A program made the position numbers and the translations under genes. From Papillibacter cinnamivorans DSM 12816 (GTDB lineage: Bacteria > Bacillota > Clostridia > Oscillospirales > Oscillospiraceae): a stretch of DNA of 64,000 nucleotides. The notes beneath the pieces were generated by a model. The model had not been told where the DNA came from. It saw only the letters and a list, made by a program, of their open reading frames with translations, and searched no databases. Of the stretch, positions 53,757 through 62,379 are shown one piece after another. Every line of letters starts with the position of its first letter. Position 1 is the first letter of the stretch. The stretch covers positions 186,001 to 250,000 of the forward strand of contig NZ_FWXW01000004.1 of the NCBI RefSeq assembly GCF_900176335.1, in the 5' to 3' direction.

Positions 53757-53840
53757 CTTCAATAAAAATGTTGATAAAACAAGTGAAATAGCATGGTTGT
53801 CTCCCGCCTCCGGCGGGGGACAACCATATGTCTTGTTTCA
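53757..53840 (+). repeat. Dispersed palindromic repeat, copy 2
   Basis: Starts CTTCAATAAAAATGTTGATA, centre is a GGTTGTC...GACAACC hairpin with TCC loop, ends GTCTTGTTTC. Clearly the same family as 39667-39750 in opposite orientation; the stem differs but still pairs. Confidence 0.75.
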
Positions 53841-53988
53841 TCTTTTTTATTTGGAAATAGCATATGGCCGGAGAAAAAGTATTTGCGTTGAAGGAGCGGT
53901 CCGAAAATGGTAAGATATTGGTAACCGCGGATGAAAACGGCGGCCTTGCCGATCAGCAAAGGCTGGGGAAATCGGCGGAAAGCGCGGG

Positions 53989-54714
53989 ATGGGTATGGAG
54001 AAAGCGAAAAAAAGGGGATATTCGCCGGAGGACGAGCGGGAGTTTGCCCCTCCCGCCCTGAAGACGCTCCGCCGTGCGGCCGGGGAGCTCTGCTTCCTGT
54101 TAAATCGGGGGTACCCGATGAAGGCCGCTTCCACTTTCGTGGGAAATCATTACCTCCTGTCTCAGCGGCAGCGGGTCGCCCTGACGCGCTATGCCGCGCC
54201 GGAGCGGAATATCGCCCTGCGGAAGGCAAAGCAGGTGGATCCGATGACCCTGGCGGGCGGGACGGTGCACATAGACGGATTCAATGAGATCATCACTCTG
54301 GAAGTCGCCCAGTCGGGCGCCCCGGTTTTCCGCTGCATGGACGGGACCTTCCGGGATCTGGCGGGCCTCCGGGGGACCTATCGGCTCATCGGAAAAACCG
54401 ACATCGCGGTGCGCCTGGTTCTCTCCCGGCTGAAAAAGTACGCGGTGAAAAAGGCCGTGTTCTGGCTGGACGCGCCGGTGTCCAATTCCGGGGCCCTCAA
54501 GGTCCGGATAGCCGAAATTGCGGAGGAAATGAACTTTGACGCAGAAACTGAGCTGTCGGGAAGCGTGGACAAGACGCTCTGCGATCTGCCCAATGTAATC
54601 ACCGGCGACAGCGTGATTCTGGACCGCTGCTCCGGCTGGCTGAATCTGAACGAGGAGATGATACCCGGGATTCCGGAAGCCTGGATCATTGATTTGACGG
54701 AACGAGAATTATGA
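53989..54714 (+). CDS. DUF434-family protein
   Basis: 241 residues; a start two codons later is equally possible. The N-terminus (REFAPPALKTLRRAAGELCFLLNRGYPMKAASTFVGNHY) matches the DUF434 family. The second half (VHIDGFNEIITLEVAQSG, FWLDAPVSNSGALK, VITGDSVILDRC) is the associated PIN/NYN-like or DUF5616 domain with conserved acids. Function unknown; a nuclease-like fold has been suggested by others for such domains, but I cannot confirm it here. Confidence 0.75.
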   Translation: MGMEKAKKRGYSPEDEREFAPPALKTLRRAAGELCFLLNRGYPMKAASTFVGNHYLLSQRQRVALTRYAAPERNIALRKAKQVDPMTLAGGTVHIDGFNEIITLEVAQSGAPVFRCMDGTFRDLAGLRGTYRLIGKTDIAVRLVLSRLKKYAVKKAVFWLDAPVSNSGALKVRIAEIAEEMNFDAETELSGSVDKTLCDLPNVITGDSVILDRCSGWLNLNEEMIPGIPEAWIIDLTEREL

Positions 54715-54736
54715 AAAGATTTAGGGAGGAGCGCGT

Positions 54737-55123
54737 ATGAACCGGTATCAGTGGCTGGAGGAAACCCTCCTGAAAATGCCCGGAGCGGAGCGTGACTACA
54801 AAGAGGAATGGGGCTGGTTCCGCTACCGGGTGGGCGGCAAGATGTTCGCAGCCACCTGCCGCCCGGGGCCCCAGTATAAGGGCTACGACTGTCGGGAACT
54901 GATTAACTTAAAATGCGAGCCCCGCCTCGCCGAGCTTTTCCGGAAGGAATATCCCGACGTGATACCGGGGTTTTACTGCGACAAGCGCTGCTGGAACTCC
55001 GTCTTTCTGGACGGAGAAGTGCCGGACGAGGTGCTGCGGGACATGTGCCGCATGTCCTACGAGCTGGTTTTCGGAAAGCTCCCGAAAAAAGTGCGGATAG
55101 AATTGGGGGAGGGGCGGAAATGA
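54737..55123 (+). CDS. MmcQ/YjbR-family protein
   Basis: 128 residues. The pattern EEWGWFRYRVGGKMFAATC, INLKCEPRLAELFRKEYPDVIPGFYCDKRCWNSVFLDG, then VPDEVLRDMCRMSYELV is typical of YjbR proteins (double wing, CyaY-like fold). Molecular role unknown, perhaps DNA binding. GGGAGGAG upstream. The stop overlaps the next ATG. Confidence 0.88.
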   Translation: MNRYQWLEETLLKMPGAERDYKEEWGWFRYRVGGKMFAATCRPGPQYKGYDCRELINLKCEPRLAELFRKEYPDVIPGFYCDKRCWNSVFLDGEVPDEVLRDMCRMSYELVFGKLPKKVRIELGEGRK

Positions 55124-55377
55124 GTGAACTGTCAAGCCTTCCGAATATCGGAAAGGGGATGGACGAGCAGCTTCGCGCCGTGGGCGTCACCTCCTTCGAT
55201 GAACTGAAGACGCTGGGCAGCCGGGCGGCCTGGCTGCGGATCCAGAGCATCGACGAGTCCGCCTGCATCCATCGGCTGATGGGCCTGGAGGGCGCCATCC
55301 GTGGCGTGAGGAAATCGGATCTTCCGCCGGAAATCAAGGCGGAGCTGAGGGAGTTCTACACGGCTCACAGGCTGTGA
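55120..55377 (+). CDS. TfoX C-terminal-domain protein
   Basis: 85 residues from an ATG at 55120 overlapping the YjbR stop. LPNIGKGMDEQLRAVGVTSFDELKTLGSRAAWLRI is the TfoX/Sxy C-terminal helix-hairpin-helix domain. The N-terminal TfoX domain is absent, so this is a stand-alone C-domain as often found beside YjbR in Firmicutes. A role in DNA binding or competence regulation is uncertain. Confidence 0.85.
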   Translation: MSELSSLPNIGKGMDEQLRAVGVTSFDELKTLGSRAAWLRIQSIDESACIHRLMGLEGAIRGVRKSDLPPEIKAELREFYTAHRL

Positions 55378-55414
55378 CGCCGGCGGATCGTTATTTCCAA
55401 AGGGGGCGGTTTTG

Positions 55415-55939
55415 ATGAAGGCGGAACTGAGAAAATGGAATATCGGGGACGCGGAGAACCTTGCCCGCTTCGCCGATAATCCCAATGTCGCCTGCAATCT
55501 CCGGGATGCCTTTCCCCATCCCTATACCCTGGAGGATGCCAGGGCTTATATTCAAGGGTGCCTGTCCGGGGACGAGGCCCGGAAGCTTTGCCGCGCCATT
55601 GTGGTGGACGGGCGCACTGTGGGCAGCATAGGGGTATTTCTGGGCTCCGACGTGTACCGGAAAAGCGCGGAGCTGGGGTATTGGCTGGCGGAGGAATACT
55701 GGCGCCGGGGAATTATGAGCGCCGCGGTAAAACGGATCTGCCGGGAAGCCTTTGAGAAATACGACATTGTGCGGATTTACGCGGAGCCATTTGCACACAA
55801 CCTCGGCTCCAGGAGGGTGCTGGAGAACGCCGGCTTTACCCTGGAGGGCGTCATGAAAAACGGGGTTTTTAAGAAAGGGAAGATATGCGACTACTGTATG
55901 TATGCCCTTTTCAGGCATGAGGTGCGGGAAATCCGATAA
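55415..55939 (+). CDS. GNAT acetyltransferase (RimJ/RimL-like)
   Basis: About 174 residues from an ATG at 55415 with AAAGGGGG upstream. ELGYWLAEEYWRRGIMSAAVKRICREAF is the acetyl-CoA motif A, and NLGSRRVLENAGFTLEGVMKNGVFK is motif B, both characteristic of protein or small-molecule N-acetyltransferases of the Acetyltransf_3 group. Target unknown. Confidence 0.9.
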   Translation: MKAELRKWNIGDAENLARFADNPNVACNLRDAFPHPYTLEDARAYIQGCLSGDEARKLCRAIVVDGRTVGSIGVFLGSDVYRKSAELGYWLAEEYWRRGIMSAAVKRICREAFEKYDIVRIYAEPFAHNLGSRRVLENAGFTLEGVMKNGVFKKGKICDYCMYALFRHEVREIR

Positions 55940-55972
55940 GAGCTGCTTCCGCGGCGAAAGGAGGCCGGTGAG

Positions 55973-56803
55973 TTGAGAGGAGAGGATCTGCGGTATAAAA
56001 AGCGCTCGGATTTCAGGCTGAAGTGCGGCGCTGCGTATTACACCATGCTCCGGTATGGCCTATGGCTGTCAGGGAAATACAAATTTGCAGAAACGACGGG
56101 TAAAGAGCGGCTCCCAGAACTCCAGACCTCCCATAAAACTCCTCTGCTGAGAAAACTCAAAGACGTGGACATGCGCTATCAGTATAACAAGATCCGGAAT
56201 CTGGAGCTGGCGGTCCAAAGGCTGGACAAAATCCTCCTGCCTCCCGGCCGGACCCTGAGCTACTGGAAGTGCATTGGAAAACCCACCTACCGGAAAGGAT
56301 ACCTGGACGGCATCGTCCTGCACGCGGGCATGGTGGGGCACGGCTGCGGCGGAGGCCTATGCCAGCTTTCCAATCTCATCTACTGGATGACTCTGCACAC
56401 CCCTCTGGAGGTGACCGAGCGGCATCGGCACGGCTACGACGTGTTTCCGGACTCGAATCGGACTCAGCCCTTCGGCAGCGGCGCCACCTGTTACTATCCC
56501 TATGGGGACCTGATGATCTATAATCCCACAAACAGGCCCTTTCAGCTGTGCCTTTGGGTGGGGGACGAATATCTGGAGGGGGAGTGGCGGTCCCTGGAGC
56601 CTCCGGAACATACATACAGAATTGTGGAAAAAGATCATGAAATGAGAAGCGAGTGGTGGGGAGGATTCAGCAGTCATAACAGGCTGTATAAGCAGGTTCT
56701 TACCCCGGATGGGAGGCTTGTGAGCGAAACTCTGGCGGCGGAAAACCACGCCATGATGATGTATTCCCCGTTCCTGCCTGAAAAAGCGGAAGCGGAGGTC
56801 TGA
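55973..56803 (+). CDS. VanW-family protein
   Basis: 276 residues from a TTG with AAAGGAGG upstream. The VanW domain is seen in GRTLSYWKCIGKPTYRKGYLDG, GCGGGLCQLSNLIYWMTLHTPLEVTERHRHGYD and FGSGATCYYPYGDLMIYNPT. VanW occurs in some vancomycin-resistance clusters, but single copies like this are common in Clostridia and do not imply resistance. No other van genes are present. Confidence 0.92.
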   Translation: MRGEDLRYKKRSDFRLKCGAAYYTMLRYGLWLSGKYKFAETTGKERLPELQTSHKTPLLRKLKDVDMRYQYNKIRNLELAVQRLDKILLPPGRTLSYWKCIGKPTYRKGYLDGIVLHAGMVGHGCGGGLCQLSNLIYWMTLHTPLEVTERHRHGYDVFPDSNRTQPFGSGATCYYPYGDLMIYNPTNRPFQLCLWVGDEYLEGEWRSLEPPEHTYRIVEKDHEMRSEWWGGFSSHNRLYKQVLTPDGRLVSETLAAENHAMMMYSPFLPEKAEAEV

Positions 56804-56818
56804 GAAGGAGGCGTTACC

Positions 56819-57652
56819 ATGCTGGAAATACCGGAAAGCGTCAATCTGGCCCGGCAGCTGAACGATACGGTCCGCGGCAGGACGATTCAAAGGGCTGCCG
56901 CAAACGCGTCTCCTCATAAATTTGCCTTTTATCACGAAGACCCGGCAGGATATGGGGCGCTGCTGACCGGACAAACCATAGGGGAAAGTTTCGGGAGAGG
57001 CGCCATGGTGGAGATGCAAGCCGGGGACCGCCGCCTGGTGTTCGGTGACGGGGCGAACCTTCGGTATTATGAAAATGGGAAAGAGGCTCCGAACAAGCAT
57101 CAGCTGTTCCTGGAACTGGAAGGCGGTTCCGCTCTGGTCTGCACCGTGCAGATGTACGGCGCGGTGCTGGCCTTTCTCGAAGGACAGTGCGAAAGCCGGT
57201 ATTACCTGGCCGCAAGGGAAAAGCCCCAGCCCCTGAGCGGCGCCTTTGACCGGGCATATTTCGACGCATTGCGAGGCAAGGGCTGGGAAAAGCTTTCGGC
57301 AAAGGCGTTTCTCGCCACCGAACAGCGCGTCCCCGGGCTGGGAAACGGCGTGCTGCAGGATATCCTCTTTCATGCGGGAATTCATCCCAAACGGAAGATG
57401 GGAACACTGTCGGAGAAGGAATGGGACGGGCTTTTCCGATTGCTTAAGGAGACACTTGCGGAAATGACGCGTCTGGGAGGGCGCGATACGGAGCGGGATC
57501 TTTTCGGGCGGCCGGGAGGCTATAAGACCCTGCTGAGCAAGAACACAGTGGGCAAGCCCTGCCCCGTCTGCAAAGCGGAAATTCAAAAAGCGGCCTATAT
57601 GGGAGGGACCGTCTACTGGTGCCCTGTCTGCCAGCCGCTTGAGGATAAATAA
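56819..57652 (+). CDS. Fpg/Nei-family DNA glycosylase-like protein without the N-terminal proline
   Basis: 277 residues. The order of Fpg features is kept: an N-terminal MLEIPE box (the family norm is MPELPE), the H2TH region (QRVPGLGNGVLQDILFHAGIHP), and a C-terminal zinc finger CPVC...CPVC. Residue 2, the proline that attacks damaged bases in Fpg/Nei, is leucine, while E3 is retained. Either the enzyme uses another nucleophile, acts as a binding protein, or works on a different lesion. Such MxEIPE variants occur across Clostridia and are usually labelled endonuclease VIII. Activity is unproven. Confidence 0.82.
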   Translation: MLEIPESVNLARQLNDTVRGRTIQRAAANASPHKFAFYHEDPAGYGALLTGQTIGESFGRGAMVEMQAGDRRLVFGDGANLRYYENGKEAPNKHQLFLELEGGSALVCTVQMYGAVLAFLEGQCESRYYLAAREKPQPLSGAFDRAYFDALRGKGWEKLSAKAFLATEQRVPGLGNGVLQDILFHAGIHPKRKMGTLSEKEWDGLFRLLKETLAEMTRLGGRDTERDLFGRPGGYKTLLSKNTVGKPCPVCKAEIQKAAYMGGTVYWCPVCQPLEDK

Positions 57653-57670
57653 TGCCTTAGGAGAATCGGA

Positions 57671-58882
57671 ATGAAGAGAGAATTCATACAGGGGGAAAAT
57701 GGGTACAGCATTCCCTGCGCCGGGGCGCTTTCCGGAAAAGAGAAGAGGGTCGTCCTCTTTTGCCACGGGCTGGGCAGCAGCAAGGAGAGCCCCGCGGTGC
57801 TGACCGTTTCTCCGGTCCTGCGGGAGCAGGGAATCGGAACCTTTGCCTTTGATTTTCCCGGACACGGGGAGAGCCCCGCGGACGGAGAGCGGTTCCGGGT
57901 GGAAAACTGCGTAAATGACCTCGCCGCGGTGGAAGCCCATGTGCGCTCGCTTTGCCCCGGGGCGGAGATCGGGTATTTTGCCTCCAGCTTTGGCGCGTAT
58001 ATCAATCTTATCTATCTTTCCACCCGCGCGCCTGCGGGGCGAAGTTCCTTTCTGCGCTGCGCAGCCGTGGACATGGCCGGGATTATGAAGCGCAACACAA
58101 CGCGGGAACATGAGGCCCAGCTGGAAGTACAGGGATATGTCGTGCTGGACGGGGACTATGCCCGGCCGCTGAAAATCACCCGGGGCTTTCTGGAGGATTT
58201 GAGCGCTTATGACGTTTTCCGCCTGTACCGCCCCGGAACCGCCCGGCTGGAAATGATCCATGGGACGGCGGACGAGACGGCGCCCCTGGCCGACGCACGG
58301 CGCTTTGCAAATCATGCCGGCGCGGAGCTTCTGGAAGTGGAAGGCGCGGATCACCGGTTTCTGATTCCCGGGGGGATGGAAAGGGTTGCGGACGCGGCAT
58401 TGCGCTTTTTTACGCCTTACGCTGCGGATACTCGGTGGGAGGTAAGAAGACTTGCCCGGATTGAATTGCCGGAAGCGCTGGAGCTCGCCTGGGAAGTGTT
58501 TTCGGAATATGTGGCGCCCGGATATTCGGAGGAAGGCATTCGCACTTTCCAAAGCGTATTGCAGAACCCGGAAACGACGGAAAACTTCTCATTTTACGGC
58601 GCTTTTGACGGAGAGAATCTGGCGGGAATGGCTGCCACGAGAAACGGGGGAGAGCACATTTCACTCTTTTTTGTCCGCACCCCGTATCAGGGCAAAAGAG
58701 CCGGAAGGGCGCTCTTTGGGGCGATGCGGAAAGACAGCCCCTCGGGCTGCCTGACGGTCAATTCCTCCCCCTATGCCCTCGCCGTGTATCGCTGCCTGGG
58801 ATTTTCAGGGGATGGAGAGGAGCGGCTGCAGGACGGGATCCGCTATATTCCCCTGAGATACGGGAAAGGAAAAGAAGAATGA
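57671..58882 (+). CDS. Alpha/beta hydrolase fused to GNAT acetyltransferase
   Basis: 403 residues. The N-terminal alpha/beta hydrolase (about 1-255) has FCHGLGSSKES, FDFPGHGES, a nucleophile elbow at SSFG (YFASSFGAY), IHGTADET (acid) and EGADHRF (histidine). The elbow has Ala where the usual first Gly stands. The C-terminal part (about 260-400) is a GNAT domain with ISLFFVRTPYQGKRAGRALFGAMR and YALAVYRCLGF. Fusion of the two folds is unusual. GNAT may modify, and the hydrolase may act on, the same peptide or ester. Stop overlaps next start. Confidence 0.85.
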   Translation: MKREFIQGENGYSIPCAGALSGKEKRVVLFCHGLGSSKESPAVLTVSPVLREQGIGTFAFDFPGHGESPADGERFRVENCVNDLAAVEAHVRSLCPGAEIGYFASSFGAYINLIYLSTRAPAGRSSFLRCAAVDMAGIMKRNTTREHEAQLEVQGYVVLDGDYARPLKITRGFLEDLSAYDVFRLYRPGTARLEMIHGTADETAPLADARRFANHAGAELLEVEGADHRFLIPGGMERVADAALRFFTPYAADTRWEVRRLARIELPEALELAWEVFSEYVAPGYSEEGIRTFQSVLQNPETTENFSFYGAFDGENLAGMAATRNGGEHISLFFVRTPYQGKRAGRALFGAMRKDSPSGCLTVNSSPYALAVYRCLGFSGDGEERLQDGIRYIPLRYGKGKEE

Positions 58883-59349
58883 TTCAATTTCGCTGTGCGG
58901 TATTGGCGGTAAAGGACGTCGAGGTTTCCAAACGGTTTTACGGGGAGCTCTTCGACCGGAAGGTGATTCTGGATCTGGGCAAAAACGCGACACTCGACGG
59001 AGGTTTTGCCCTCCAGGAGGATTTTCCGTGGCTCTTGGACCTGCCGGAGGACTCCGTGGTATGGAAACCGCATAATATGGAGCTCTATTTTGAGGCGGAC
59101 GACTTTGACGCCTTTCTGGAAAAACTGAAGCGTTTTGATGTCCGGCTGGTTCATCCCCCCAAAAAGCATGAATGGCAGCAGAGGGTGGTCCGCATCTACG
59201 ACCCGGACGGGCATATCGTCGAGATTGGCGAATCCATGGCGGTGATCGCCCGCAGATATCTGGCGGAAGGGTATTCCGTTCATGAAACCGCTCAAATCAT
59301 TCAGCATCCGGCGGAATTTGTGGAGCTGTGCAGGACGGGTAAATTGTAA
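58879..59349 (+). CDS. Glyoxalase/VOC-family protein
   Basis: 156 residues, overlapping the previous gene by four bases. The VOC fold is shown by FRCAVLAVKDVEVSKRFYGELF (first strand-helix), GGFALQEDFP, and VRIYDPDGHIVEIGESM (metal-site strand). An unusual C-terminal tail (MAVIARRYLAEGYSVHETAQIIQ) resembles a small helical domain. Function could be glyoxalase, dioxygenase-like or antibiotic binding. Confidence 0.85.
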   Translation: MIQFRCAVLAVKDVEVSKRFYGELFDRKVILDLGKNATLDGGFALQEDFPWLLDLPEDSVVWKPHNMELYFEADDFDAFLEKLKRFDVRLVHPPKKHEWQQRVVRIYDPDGHIVEIGESMAVIARRYLAEGYSVHETAQIIQHPAEFVELCRTGKL

Positions 59350-59355
59350 TAACAG

Positions 59356-59395
59356 AACGGGGTGTGGATATGAAAATCCGCACCCCGTTTTTTAA
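59356..59395 (+). terminator. Terminator after the VOC gene
   Basis: 14-bp inverted repeat AACGGGGTGTGGAT/ATCCGCACCCCGTT followed by TTTTT. Confidence 0.88.
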
Positions 59396-59422
59396 AATGA
59401 TCCGGCAGCCGGCTGATTCGTT

Positions 59423-59596
59423 CTAATGTCTACCGCAGACGGAGGAATTGGAGCAGCCGGAGCACCCGTATCCACAGCCGGCGGATTTTCCGGCCTTTTT
59501 CTTTTTGATGAGGTTGGCGGAGATCAGCACCAACGCGGTAAACAGGACCGCGCTGATGAGAATGGTAGCGAGGTTTTCAATGAGTAAGCTTAACAT
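59423..59596 (-). CDS. FeoB-associated Cys-rich membrane protein
   Basis: 57 residues, too short for most gene callers. One membrane helix (LATILISAVLFTALVLISA), a KKKK stretch, and a tail rich in Gly and Cys (CGYGCSGCSNSSVCG). Small proteins of this exact layout are regularly encoded just after feoB in Firmicutes and are thought to help FeoB. GGAGAAATTCCT precedes the ATG. Confidence 0.9.
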   Translation of the reverse strand: MLSLLIENLATILISAVLFTALVLISANLIKKKKAGKSAGCGYGCSGCSNSSVCGRH

Positions 59597-59614
59597 AGGA
59601 ATTTCTCCTTTTAT

Positions 59615-61771
59615 TTATGCCCTTGCCCGGACCGAGCTCCGGGGGGCGGGGACGGATTCTTCTTGATAGGGACGAAGCAGAAGATAGAGGAACACGGCTG
59701 CCAGAAGGATTGCCGCTACAGTGCCGATTCCGAAGCCGCCCCCGGTGAAGAGGGATCCCAGCTGGTAGATGCACAGAGAGACCGCGTATGCGAAAGCCGT
59801 CTGATAGCCGATGGCGATGAAGGTCCATCCTGCGCTGTTCATCTCACGCCGGATTGCGCCGATGGCGGCGAAGCAGGGGGCGCAGAGAAGGTTGAACACC
59901 AGGAAGGAGTAGGCCGCCAGGGGCGTGAAGCTGGCCGCCAGGGTCCCCCAGTATTCCGCGCCGTCCTCCGCCACCTGGGTGAAGCCGTACAAAACGCCGA
60001 AGGTTCCCACCACGTTCTCCTTGGCCACGAGGCCGGTGATGGCGGCCACGGACGCCTGCCAGCTGCCCCAGCCCAGAGGCGCAAAGAGGGGAGCGATGGC
60101 GCTGCCGATGACAGACAGAAATCCGTCGCCGAGATCCTCCACCATGCCCAAGCGCCCGTCCACGACGCCGAAATTGGAGGTGAACCAGATGAAGACGGTG
60201 GACAGCAGGATGATGGTGCCCGCCTTCCGGATAAAGGACCAGCCCCGTTCCCACATGCTGCGCAGGACATTGCTTACAGTGGGCCAGTGGTAGGCGGGAA
60301 GCTCCATGACGAAGGGGGCGGGGTCCCCCGCAAAGAGCCTTGTCTTCTTCAAAAGAATGCCGGAGGTGACGATGGCCGCGATGCCCACGAAATAGGCGCT
60401 GGGAGCCACCCACCAGGCGCCGCCGAACAAGGCCCCCGCGATGAGGGCGATGATTGGAAGCTTGGCCCCGCAGGGGATAAAGGTGGTGGTGATGATGGTC
60501 ATCTTCCGGTCCCGGTCGTTTTCAATGGTCCGGGAGGCCATGATGCCGGGAACGCCGCAGCCGGTGCCGATGAGCATGGGAATGAAGGATTTCCCCGACA
60601 GGCCGAACTTGCGGAAGATCCGGTCCATGATGAAAGCGATCCGGGCCATATAGCCGCATGCCTCCAGAAAGGCGAGAAAGGCGAAGAGTACCAGCATCAT
60701 GGGGACGAATCCCAGCACGGCGCCGACCCCCGCCACGATGCCGTCCAGAATCAGGCTCTGGAGCCAGCCCGCGGTTCCCACGGAGACGAGGAAGGATTCA
60801 ATTGCGGGGGGAATAATCTCGCCGAAGAGCACGTCGTTGGTCCAGTCGGTCACCCAGGCCCCCACCGTGCTCACCGAGACATAGTACACAACGAACATTA
60901 CCGCGGCAAAGATGGGAAGCGCCAGGAATCGGTTGGTCACCACCCGGTCGATTCGGTCGGAGAGGGACAGTTTTCCCTGGGATTTTTTGCTGCAGCAGTC
61001 CCGGATGATAGAGGCGATGTAAAGGTAACGCTCGTTGGTGATGATGCTTTCGGCGTCGTCGTCCATCTCCGCCTCACAGCTTTGGATATCTTCCTCGATA
61101 TGTGCCAAAAGGGGTTCGGGCAGTCCCAGCTGCTCGCGCACCTTCGCGTCCCGCTCAAAGAGCTTGACGGCAAACCAGCGCTGCCGGCCCCCCTCCACTT
61201 TGCCATGGGCCGCCTCCTCGATATGGGCGATGGCGTGTTCCACGCTGCCGGAAAAGGAGTGCTGCGGCACCATGGGAACGCCTGCCCTGGCAAGGCGCAC
61301 CGCCTGCTCCGCGGCCTCGGCGACGCCTGTCCCCTTCAGGGCGGAGATCTCCACAACCGGACAACCCAGTTCCTTGGAAAGCCTGTCTATGAATATCTTG
61401 TCGCCGCTTTTCTGCACCACGTCCATCATATTCACCGCCACCACCATGGGGATGCCCAGTTCGGTCAGCTGGGTGGTGAGGTACAGGTTCCGCTCCAGGT
61501 TGGTGCCGTCCACGATGTTGAGGATGGCGTCGGGCTTTTCCGTTGTCAGGTAATTTCTGGCTACCACCTCTTCCAGGGTATAGGGGGAAAGAGAATAGAT
61601 CCCGGGCAGGTCCGCGATCATCACGTCCCGGTGGTTTTTCAGCCTGCCTTCCTTTTTTTCCACCGTGACACCCGGCCAGTTTCCCACGAACTGATTGGAG
61701 CCGGTCAGGGCGTTGAATAGGGTCGTCTTGCCGCTGTTGGGATTGCCGGCCAGGGCGATCTTGATTGACAT
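59615..61771 (-). CDS. feoB: Ferrous iron transporter FeoB
   Basis: 718 residues. The N-terminal G domain has G1 GNPNSGKTT (residues 8-16), G2 PGVTVEKKEG, G3 DLPGIYSL, G4 NMMD and G5 SALKGTG. A helical spacer and about ten membrane helices follow, including the FIPMLIGTGCGVPGIMASR gate motif. Imports Fe2+ with GTP hydrolysis as regulator. Two feoA genes lie upstream and a Cys-rich helper downstream. Controlled by DtxR-type boxes. Confidence 0.97.
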   Translation of the reverse strand: MSIKIALAGNPNSGKTTLFNALTGSNQFVGNWPGVTVEKKEGRLKNHRDVMIADLPGIYSLSPYTLEEVVARNYLTTEKPDAILNIVDGTNLERNLYLTTQLTELGIPMVVAVNMMDVVQKSGDKIFIDRLSKELGCPVVEISALKGTGVAEAAEQAVRLARAGVPMVPQHSFSGSVEHAIAHIEEAAHGKVEGGRQRWFAVKLFERDAKVREQLGLPEPLLAHIEEDIQSCEAEMDDDAESIITNERYLYIASIIRDCCSKKSQGKLSLSDRIDRVVTNRFLALPIFAAVMFVVYYVSVSTVGAWVTDWTNDVLFGEIIPPAIESFLVSVGTAGWLQSLILDGIVAGVGAVLGFVPMMLVLFAFLAFLEACGYMARIAFIMDRIFRKFGLSGKSFIPMLIGTGCGVPGIMASRTIENDRDRKMTIITTTFIPCGAKLPIIALIAGALFGGAWWVAPSAYFVGIAAIVTSGILLKKTRLFAGDPAPFVMELPAYHWPTVSNVLRSMWERGWSFIRKAGTIILLSTVFIWFTSNFGVVDGRLGMVEDLGDGFLSVIGSAIAPLFAPLGWGSWQASVAAITGLVAKENVVGTFGVLYGFTQVAEDGAEYWGTLAASFTPLAAYSFLVFNLLCAPCFAAIGAIRREMNSAGWTFIAIGYQTAFAYAVSLCIYQLGSLFTGGGFGIGTVAAILLAAVFLYLLLRPYQEESVPAPRSSVRARA

Positions 61772-61809
61772 GGGTAACCTCCTCGCGGTAAAGTTTAAAA
61801 TACATTAAG

Positions 61810-61825
61810 GTTAGTCACAACTAAC
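61810..61825 (-). promoter_or_regulatory. DtxR-type box upstream of feoB
   Basis: GTTAG-TCACAA-CTAAC, an inverted repeat with six-base spacer like those at 62380 and 62404. Confidence 0.6.
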
Positions 61826-61869
61826 ATACGGGGCGAAATCTGCGGGGCGAGTCCGCCGGCCGCCCCGCT

Positions 61870-62091
61870 TTACTGCACCGATATCAGCTCGGCGTCCGCT
61901 TTGCGAAGGGACAGTGCGTACCCCCGCACCGAGATTTCCAGGGGATCGCCCAGGGGCGCCACCTTGCGGATAAAAATCTGCGTGCCTTTTGTAATCCCCA
62001 TATCCATGATCCTGCGTCTGAGGGCACCCGTCCCGGTGACTTTGGAAACCGTGACCGTACGCCCGCAGGGAATTTCCCTGAGTGTCTGCAT
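61870..62091 (-). CDS. feoA: FeoA, first copy downstream
   Basis: 73 residues from an ATG at 62091 with GGAGC upstream. SH3-like FeoA fold: RTVTVSKVTGTGALRRRIMDMGITKGTQIFIRKVAPLGDPLEISVRGYALSLRKADAELISV. It binds FeoB or acts in cytosol to support transport. Confidence 0.92.
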   Translation of the reverse strand: MQTLREIPCGRTVTVSKVTGTGALRRRIMDMGITKGTQIFIRKVAPLGDPLEISVRGYALSLRKADAELISVQ

Positions 62092-62114
62092 AGCTGCTGC
62101 TCCTTTCCGTATTT

Positions 62115-62327
62115 TCAGATCAGTATCTTGTTTGCCATTTCCCGGCTGACGGCAACCCGGGAGTCCTTGACGCTGACAATCACGCTGCCGCCGTTTTCGG
62201 CGATAACCGTGACGGCGCTCCCCGTCACAAAACCGAGGGACTCCAGAAACTGCCTGATTTCCGTCTTGCCGCCGATTCGCTTGATAGTAGCTTCTTCTCC
62301 CGGTTTTGCCATAGTAAGAGGCACCAT
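62115..62327 (-). CDS. feoA: FeoA, second copy
   Basis: 70 residues from an ATG at 62327 following GGGGGG. IKRIGGKTEIRQFLESLGFVTGSAVTVIAENGGSVIVSVKDSRVAVSREMANKILI is a divergent FeoA. Two distinct FeoA genes before FeoB are common in Clostridia. It is the first gene of the feo operon, right under the DtxR-type boxes. Confidence 0.9.
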   Translation of the reverse strand: MVPLTMAKPGEEATIKRIGGKTEIRQFLESLGFVTGSAVTVIAENGGSVIVSVKDSRVAVSREMANKILI

Positions 62328-62379
62328 GCATCCCCCCTGAATTTTGGGGTATCCCGATGTTATTGAATACCCAATATAG

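Noticed and set aside
55973-56803. Vancomycin-resistance gene
   Set aside because: VanW alone, without VanHAX or VanRS, is a common family in Clostridia and gives no evidence of resistance.
56357-58552. 731-codon open frame on the minus strand
   Set aside because: It lies antisense to VanW, Fpg-like and hydrolase genes with clear families and ribosome sites. Composition is a GC-driven shadow.
59663-61720. 685-codon open frame on the plus strand
   Set aside because: Fully antisense to feoB; rich in His, Gly and Asp as expected from a mirror frame.
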